This document shows positions 30,603 to 35,825 of a stretch of 35,825 bases of DNA, piece after piece. Source of the DNA: an uncultured bacterium (GTDB lineage Bacteria; Verrucomicrobiota; Kiritimatiellia; RFP12; UBA1067); NCBI GenBank assembly GCA_902799385.1, contig CADCAK010000018.1:1-35825 (forward strand), read 5' to 3'. The notes under the pieces were generated by a model that worked only from the letters and a program-made list of their open reading frames with translations, did not search any database and was not told the origin of the DNA. Each line of letters opens with the position of its first letter. The stretch's first letter is position 1. The position numbers were made by a program, and so were the translations under genes.

Positions 30603-33590
30603 ATGTCAATAAAACCAAGCCTCAAGGCCGCGATTGCCATCGCCGGCATAACCCTGAATTCGGTCGCCGACCAGACGATCAGCGCCGACACGACGCTAAC
30701 GGCGAACGTGAGCGGCAAGCTCACGGTCGAAAATGGCGCATCGGTGCACATCGGCGAGAACATTACCGTCGGTTCGTATGCGATCAACAGCGGCAGTATT
30801 GTTGTCAATGGCGGAACAACGCTTACAGTCCCTGACAACAACTACACCATAAATGTGATAGGCAAGGGGAGCGGCAATGTCGGCGTGCTCACAGTAAACG
30901 GAACCCTTGTAGACACGAAGAACGGCAACAGCTACAACGGCGATACGGCAAACGACAACAGTTCATACATGCTGGCAGGATACGACGGTGCCAATGCAAT
31001 CGTCAACTTGAACAGCAACAGCAAAATCGACCTCGACTGGAAATACCTTTACGCATGCTGCAAGAACAACGGGCAGCAGGCGAAAACCACCATCAACATA
31101 GACGGCGGTGAATTCGTTTTGGGTGAAATTCGCGCGTTCCACAATTACACAAACACCAGCGATGACTCCAATCCTCTGAACTGGCCGGAGGCGCTCACAG
31201 TCAACATTTCCAACGGAGGAATGCTCTTCGTGCGCAGCATAAATGGCAGCGACGGAAGCAAGGCGCTAGTCAAGGTAAACTTAAACGGGGGCAAGCTGAA
31301 ATCACGCTGGAAAGGCAACATGGTCAACACATGTGCAGTAGTCCTGAACTTCGCCTCGGGGATATCCGAACTCACCACGGAATTCCATGGCGGCGACGGA
31401 ACAGGGGTGACAATCAACGGAAGCAACACCTACTTGACTGGCTCCGGCGCCATGAAGAAGACCGGCAGCGAGCTCGTCACTATTGCAACGGAATGCGACA
31501 CCACGAGCTTCACTGGCGACATCTATATTGAAGGCGGAACCCTCAACTTCCCGATCGTCGCCGACGGCATCAACCGCACAGTCTATTTCGATGGCGGCAC
31601 GCTTGCCGTGCCAGCCGGCATAATGGTCGGCACGACCCGCAATGGCGGCACGATCACGTTTAGGTCAAGCAATGGCAACGACATCAAGGTGTCCTGCGAC
31701 AGCCCCGACAATCTCGGCGATGTCGCTATAAACGTAGGCACTGGCAGGTTGTTCGTGAACGGCATGCTCGTCAAGGTCGGGTCGGACAAGAAATATGTGC
31801 TCGATGGTGCCACTTCCAAGATTGACGTCCGCGAAGGTTCGCTTGCCGTCTCGAATCCATTGTTCTACCGCTGGGTCGTCGATGCGAAGTACGGCGGCGG
31901 CGACAGCCATATGCAGATTCAGGAAATGCTGTTCACTACAGACGACGGGTGGCGCACTGGTTCGCAATTAGGCGCGACGGCGTCTTGCTACAACAACGAG
32001 GACTTCAGCGAGAACGAGGGGGCGTCCAAGGCCATTGACGGTTCAATTAATCCCGACGGCAGTAATTTCAACATCGGCGGCAAGTTCCTCGACTGGGTGC
32101 ATTCCATTTCCGACGGGAAGTGCTACCTGCAGCTGCTGTTTTCCGCTCCGGTGAAGTTGAACGCCTATTCCTGGATGACGGCTAATGACGAGCTGGACAT
32201 AGCAAGCGGCAACTGCCGCACGCCGTCAGCGTGGCACTGGATGGTCAGCCCCGATGGCAGCCAGTGGAAGGAAATCACTCGCGTAACGAGTTCTGACAAC
32301 GGCATTGACACCGACAATATAGTGCAAGCATTTGCGCAAGCTGGCTATTGGCAATTCCCTTCGACCGACATGGGCGACATACTTTCAGGATCCACTGTTG
32401 CTCTCCAGGCGGGCTCCGGCCTTTATCTCGAAAACGGCATTGCCGCTACTATCGGCGGTCTCGCCAACCAAGGCGGTGCAGTCAATCTATCCGATGGCAC
32501 AACACTCCGCTCGGCTCCAGAATCTGGTGCGACAGCACTTTTGGCTGGCGGCGGCATCACAGGCCTCGGCGGCGTTGTCAAGAAAGGTTCGGGCACGACT
32601 CTTGCAAGCGGCGTCAACACATACACGGGCGACACGGTCGTCTCAGAGGGAACCTATCGAATCTTCGCAGGCGTGGCAAACCCCCGTTTCTTCAAGTTCT
32701 CGTTCATGAACCGCGAGGGCGGCTGCGTCCAGTTCACTCGCCTGAAACTCGTCGCAGAGGACGGTTCGGTGCCGAGCTATGGGCTTACCGCGCGCAATCA
32801 GGGCACGGCTGCATCTGATCTTGCCGAGAACGAGTTTGCACCATGCGATGGCATGGGATGGGGTGCGTCCAGTCTTGGTAACATCTTCGTTGACAACGAC
32901 GAAAAGTTCTGTTCGAACGAAGATTCCAATTTCCGCTCTATCGTCATGCGCCTCTCCAATGCGTCGTCGAGGATTGTCGGCATAAACATCATGTCGGGAA
33001 ACGACGACGTCTCCTGGAACAACCGCTATCTCCGCTCGTGGAAGCTTGAGGCGAGCACGGATGGCATGGCTTGGACCGAAGTCGCGTCCCAGGCGGAGAC
33101 TACCCGCACGGAGGCCAACTTGACTTGGTACTACGAGTCCGACGTCCCCGTATTCGTCGAGCTTCCCGGCACTGGAGTGACGGCCACGACGATACCTTCG
33201 TCCTCGACGCTTGAGGTCAAGCCGGGGGCGACGCTCGTCGTGAATACCGAGATGACGATATCCAAGCTTCGCATCAACTTGGACGACGAGAAAGCCGTTG
33301 TCAGAGACGGGAACGCCACGCCTGGAAAGATCGAGGGCTTCACCCCCGCGCAGAACGGAATACTTGAACTGACTTGCAACGACGCCGAAATCCAAAGCAA
33401 GATCGCGGCACACCAAGACATCGCAATCGGCCTTGACTTCGAGTCGGTTTCCGGAACGGCAAACGACAGTCTCAAATCCTGGTCCTGCACGTTGAACGGG
33501 CAGAAAATGCATTATCGACTGGAGATCAACGAAGGCGCGCGCAATTCTAAACTGAAGTTCTCCGGCGGAGTCTTCTTCATGGTCTACTGA
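30603..33590 (+). CDS. Secreted beta-strand-repeat / discoidin-like protein (copy 2, intact)
   Basis: This 995-aa paralog of the preceding gene is intact. It has a signal peptide (MSIKPSLKAAIAIAGITLNSVA) and N-terminal beta-strand repeats to about residue 400. A discoidin-like domain lies at about 419-584 (LFYRWVVDAKYG, CRTPSAWHWMVSPDGSQW). An autotransporter-associated repeat (GGGITGLGGVVKKGSG, NTYTGDTVVSEGTY) follows at about 649-690, a second discoidin-like domain at about 692-856, and then a beta-rich tail ending FFMVY. No barrel, dockerin or catalytic motif is visible. The first 60 codons and the last 120 are nearly identical to copy 1, while the middle diverges. Copy 2 alone carries EKAVVRD in the tail. 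It is probably a surface glycan-binding protein working with the downstream GH125 enzyme. Confidence 0.85.
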   Translation: MSIKPSLKAAIAIAGITLNSVADQTISADTTLTANVSGKLTVENGASVHIGENITVGSYAINSGSIVVNGGTTLTVPDNNYTINVIGKGSGNVGVLTVNGTLVDTKNGNSYNGDTANDNSSYMLAGYDGANAIVNLNSNSKIDLDWKYLYACCKNNGQQAKTTINIDGGEFVLGEIRAFHNYTNTSDDSNPLNWPEALTVNISNGGMLFVRSINGSDGSKALVKVNLNGGKLKSRWKGNMVNTCAVVLNFASGISELTTEFHGGDGTGVTINGSNTYLTGSGAMKKTGSELVTIATECDTTSFTGDIYIEGGTLNFPIVADGINRTVYFDGGTLAVPAGIMVGTTRNGGTITFRSSNGNDIKVSCDSPDNLGDVAINVGTGRLFVNGMLVKVGSDKKYVLDGATSKIDVREGSLAVSNPLFYRWVVDAKYGGGDSHMQIQEMLFTTDDGWRTGSQLGATASCYNNEDFSENEGASKAIDGSINPDGSNFNIGGKFLDWVHSISDGKCYLQLLFSAPVKLNAYSWMTANDELDIASGNCRTPSAWHWMVSPDGSQWKEITRVTSSDNGIDTDNIVQAFAQAGYWQFPSTDMGDILSGSTVALQAGSGLYLENGIAATIGGLANQGGAVNLSDGTTLRSAPESGATALLAGGGITGLGGVVKKGSGTTLASGVNTYTGDTVVSEGTYRIFAGVANPRFFKFSFMNREGGCVQFTRLKLVAEDGSVPSYGLTARNQGTAASDLAENEFAPCDGMGWGASSLGNIFVDNDEKFCSNEDSNFRSIVMRLSNASSRIVGINIMSGNDDVSWNNRYLRSWKLEASTDGMAWTEVASQAETTRTEANLTWYYESDVPVFVELPGTGVTATTIPSSSTLEVKPGATLVVNTEMTISKLRINLDDEKAVVRDGNATPGKIEGFTPAQNGILELTCNDAEIQSKIAAHQDIAIGLDFESVSGTANDSLKSWSCTLNGQKMHYRLEINEGARNSKLKFSGGVFFMVY

Positions 33591-33618
33591 CACAATGCAT
33601 CGCTGCAAAAGGATACAA

Positions 33619-35808
33619 ATGAAAACACTACTCGCAATAGTCCTCTCCGCGGCCATCCTCCCCTTCTCCGCGACCGCTTTCGAATCAAAACGACCGCCGG
33701 AGAGCGAAAGGCTCTTCAGGAGCGAGGCCGTGGAGGCCAAGATCGCAGAAGTCCAGGCGGCGCTTGGCGACACGAAGCTCGCATGGCTCTTCGGGAACTG
33801 CTTCCCGAACACGCTCGACACCACCGTCCACTACACCAAGGACGAGAACGGCGACGACGACACGTTCGTATACACGGGCGACATCCACGCGATGTGGCTC
33901 CGCGACTCCGCCGCGCAGGTATGGCCGTACCTCAGGTTCGTCTCGCGCGACGAACCGCTCAGGAAGCTGATACGCGGCGTCGTCCTGCGGCAGTTCGCGT
34001 GCATCCGCTTCGACCCCTACGCAAACGCCTTCAACCGCAACAGGGAAGGCGGCGAATGGCAGAGCGACGCGACGGACATGAAGCCCGAGCTTCACGAGCG
34101 CAAGTACGAGCTCGACTCGCTGTGCTATCCGCTGCGCCTCGCCTACGGCTACTGGAAGGCATCGGGCGACGCAACGATCTTCGACGACAGGTGGCTCAAA
34201 ACGCTCGACACGATACTCGGCGTGATGCGCGAGCAGCAGCGCAAGGACGGCGTAAAGACCTCCTACCGCTTCCAGCGCAAGGCACTTCAGCCGACCGACT
34301 CGCTGCCCAACTACGGCTACGGATGGCCGACGAGGGCATGCGGGCTCATCGCAAGCGCCTTCCGCCCCTCCGACGACGCGACGACGTATCCGTTCCTGGT
34401 GCCGTCCAACTTCTTCGCCGTCGACGTCCTCAGGAAGGCCGCCGAGATTCTGCGCACCGTCAACCGCGACGAGCGGCGCGCCGGCGAATGCGCCGCGCTC
34501 GCCGACGAAGTCGAGAAGGCGATATATGAGCATGCCGTCTTCAACCACCCAAAGTACGGCAAGGTGTTCGCCTTCGAAGTCGACGGCTTCGGCAACGCGC
34601 TCTTCATCGACGACTCCAACGTGCCGTCGCTTCTCGCGCTACCGTACTTCACGGAAGTCAGGAAAGACGACCCGATCTACCTCAACACGCGCCGCCTCGT
34701 ATGGGGCGAGGACAACCCATACTACTTCAACGGCAAGGCGGGCGCCGGAATCGGTGGGCCGCACTGCGGGCTCGACCGCGTATGGCCGATGAGCTACGTC
34801 GTCCGCGCCCTCACCACGACGAGCGACGCGGAGGTGCGCGAATGCATGGACATGATCGTAAAGTCCGACGCCGACCTCGGCTTCATGCATGAGTCGTACG
34901 ACAAGGACGACCCGTCGCAGTTCTCGCGCGCCTGGTTCGCCTGGGCGAACACCCTCTTCGGCGAGCTCGTCCTCGACCTCTATGAGGCCGGCAAGCTCAC
35001 CAAGACCGTCAAGGACGTGCCGTACGCGGCGGACGCGGGCAAGGACGGCAAGGCGCATCGCCTCGACGTGCAGTTCCCCGTCGCGACCACGGGCTTTCCC
35101 ACCGTAGTGTGGTTTCACGGCGGCGGGCTTACGAGCGGCAGCAGGCACTTCATCCCGCTAAACGACGGCTCCATAGCGCAGGTCGCAGCCGAGTATCGGT
35201 TGCTCGATCCCGCCAACGGCGTAGGCGGCGAAGAGTGCATCCGCGACGCAGCGGCAGCCGTCGCATGGACGCTCCGCCACATCGCGGAATACGGCGGGGA
35301 CCCCAAGAAGGTGTTCGTGGCGGGACACAGCGCTGGCGGCTACCTCGCGATGATGGTCGGAATGGACCCCAAGTGGCTGGGAGAGCACGGCCTCAGCAAC
35401 CTTGACCTCGCTGGCATCGCCCCCATCTCAGGACAGGCCACCAAGCATTTCGCCGTGCGCTCCTCTTCGGGCGACAAGGACGCGCAGTTCCTTCCTAAGA
35501 TCGACGCCCTCGCGCCTCTCGCGCACGTTTCGGCGAACCTCCCGCCGATCCTCTCGATATGCGGCGAGCCGCCGCACGAGTGGAAGTGCCGCGCCGAGGA
35601 AAACCGCCTGCTCGTCTCGTCCTGCACGGCGCTGGGGCACAAGCGAGCGCAGTATGTGCAACTTGCCGGATGCGACCACGGCGAGGCATACGCCGCCGGC
35701 GTTCCATACGTCGAGAAGTTCATAAAGGGATCTGATTTTTGCCACATAGAACACAAAGAATCACAGAGTGTTTTTGGGGTCTGGGGTAACACCCCAGCTT
35801 CTTTGTGA
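33619..35808 (+). CDS. Secreted GH125 exo-alpha-mannosidase fused to an alpha/beta-hydrolase esterase
   Basis: After a signal peptide (MKTLLAIVLSAAILPFSATA), residues about 25-460 match GH125, exo-alpha-1,6-mannosidases: TGDIHAMWLRDSAAQVWPY, GEWQSDATDMKPELHERKYELDSL, IDDSNVPSLLALPYF, IGGPHCGLDRVWPMSY and MHESYDKDDPSQFSRAWFAWANTLF. Residues about 470-705 form an alpha/beta-hydrolase of the acetylesterase/lipase type. It has an HGGG oxyanion motif (H500), nucleophile S571 in GHSAGGYL and a C-terminal CDHGEAY histidine. Removing acyl groups and terminal mannose from the same glycan would explain the fusion. The final 21 residues come from a palindromic repeat. AAGGA lies 6 nt before the ATG. It follows the paralog pair by 28 bp. 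Confidence 0.9.
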   Translation: MKTLLAIVLSAAILPFSATAFESKRPPESERLFRSEAVEAKIAEVQAALGDTKLAWLFGNCFPNTLDTTVHYTKDENGDDDTFVYTGDIHAMWLRDSAAQVWPYLRFVSRDEPLRKLIRGVVLRQFACIRFDPYANAFNRNREGGEWQSDATDMKPELHERKYELDSLCYPLRLAYGYWKASGDATIFDDRWLKTLDTILGVMREQQRKDGVKTSYRFQRKALQPTDSLPNYGYGWPTRACGLIASAFRPSDDATTYPFLVPSNFFAVDVLRKAAEILRTVNRDERRAGECAALADEVEKAIYEHAVFNHPKYGKVFAFEVDGFGNALFIDDSNVPSLLALPYFTEVRKDDPIYLNTRRLVWGEDNPYYFNGKAGAGIGGPHCGLDRVWPMSYVVRALTTTSDAEVRECMDMIVKSDADLGFMHESYDKDDPSQFSRAWFAWANTLFGELVLDLYEAGKLTKTVKDVPYAADAGKDGKAHRLDVQFPVATTGFPTVVWFHGGGLTSGSRHFIPLNDGSIAQVAAEYRLLDPANGVGGEECIRDAAAAVAWTLRHIAEYGGDPKKVFVAGHSAGGYLAMMVGMDPKWLGEHGLSNLDLAGIAPISGQATKHFAVRSSSGDKDAQFLPKIDALAPLAHVSANLPPILSICGEPPHEWKCRAEENRLLVSSCTALGHKRAQYVQLAGCDHGEAYAAGVPYVEKFIKGSDFCHIEHKESQSVFGVWGNTPASL

Positions 35809-35825
35809 ACTTTGTGTTCTTTGTG
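35743..35825. repeat. Palindromic repeat element (REP/MITE-like) at the 3' end of the GH125 gene
   Basis: The left arm (35743-35758) matches the reverse complement of the right arm (35810-35825) at 15 of 16 positions. Inner arms CACAAAGAA (35752-35760) and TTCTTTGTG (35799-35807) also pair. The centre holds a perfect hairpin, CTGGGGT-AAC-ACCCCAG (35781-35797). The repeated TTTGTG units are AT-rich against the surrounding GC. The element supplies the last codons and the TGA of the gene and probably continues past the window. No transposase is present, and the central hairpin has no T-tract, so it is not an intrinsic terminator. Confidence 0.7.

Noticed and set aside
1..35825. CRISPR array, tRNA or rRNA genes, insertion sequences
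   Set aside because: No regularly spaced repeats, cloverleaf-like sequences, rRNA motifs or transposase reading frames were seen on either strand.

Overview
The window is GC-rich and densely coded. It looks like chromosome from an uncultured member of the Verrucomicrobiota/Kiritimatiellota/Lentisphaerota group. This is inferred from large secreted beta-strand-repeat proteins, a Tat-exported Gfo/Idh/MocA oxidoreductase paired with a DUF1080 protein, and a PPi-type phosphofructokinase. No rRNA or tRNA is visible, so the lineage is a guess.

Region 1 (1-3689) is housekeeping. On the minus strand lie dnaG and the first 25 codons of an unidentified gene. Divergently transcribed are an MscS channel and rsmI. 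Both sets appear to start from TGG-TATAAT extended -10 promoters in a 113-bp gap.

Region 2 (3686-17612, all minus strand) is the most unusual part. From a consensus promoter at 17621-17649 the order is: a GntR-type regulator with a sugar-sensor-like domain; a Tat-signal Gfo/Idh/MocA dehydrogenase; a secreted DUF1080 (3-keto-glycoside hydrolase-like) protein; three large secreted proteins of 994, 1383 and about 545 aa; a secreted endonuclease/exonuclease/phosphatase (EEP) protein; and a small chimeric ORF ending in a copy of the IspH C-terminus. The gaps are tiny (ATGA overlap, 8, 8, 10, 35, 39 and 63 bp), so one long operon is plausible. The three large proteins share a repeated secreted unit. 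In the 1383-aa protein an EEP enzyme domain is inserted into that unit at a point where the adjacent paralog has none.

Region 3 (17726-19171) is a solitary AAA ATPase with a C-terminal nuclease-like domain. Its promoter abuts two 32-bp dyads spaced 53 bp apart.

Region 4 (19413-27246, minus strand) is housekeeping. A comM-like ATPase, an unidentified 199-aa protein, yraN and recA are followed by ribH, PPi-phosphofructokinase, a degenerate HAD-like protein, mazG and ispH. The second group has a TTGACA/TACAAT promoter.

Region 5 (27460-35808, plus strand) holds two tandem paralogous secreted proteins with beta-strand repeats and discoidin-like domains. The first is broken by a -1 frameshift. 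They are followed by a GH125 exo-alpha-mannosidase fused to an alpha/beta-hydrolase. That gene ends inside a palindromic repeat reaching the window edge. Regions 2 and 5 together suggest secreted glycan processing, possibly of mannose-containing or phosphorylated glycans, but the substrate is inference.
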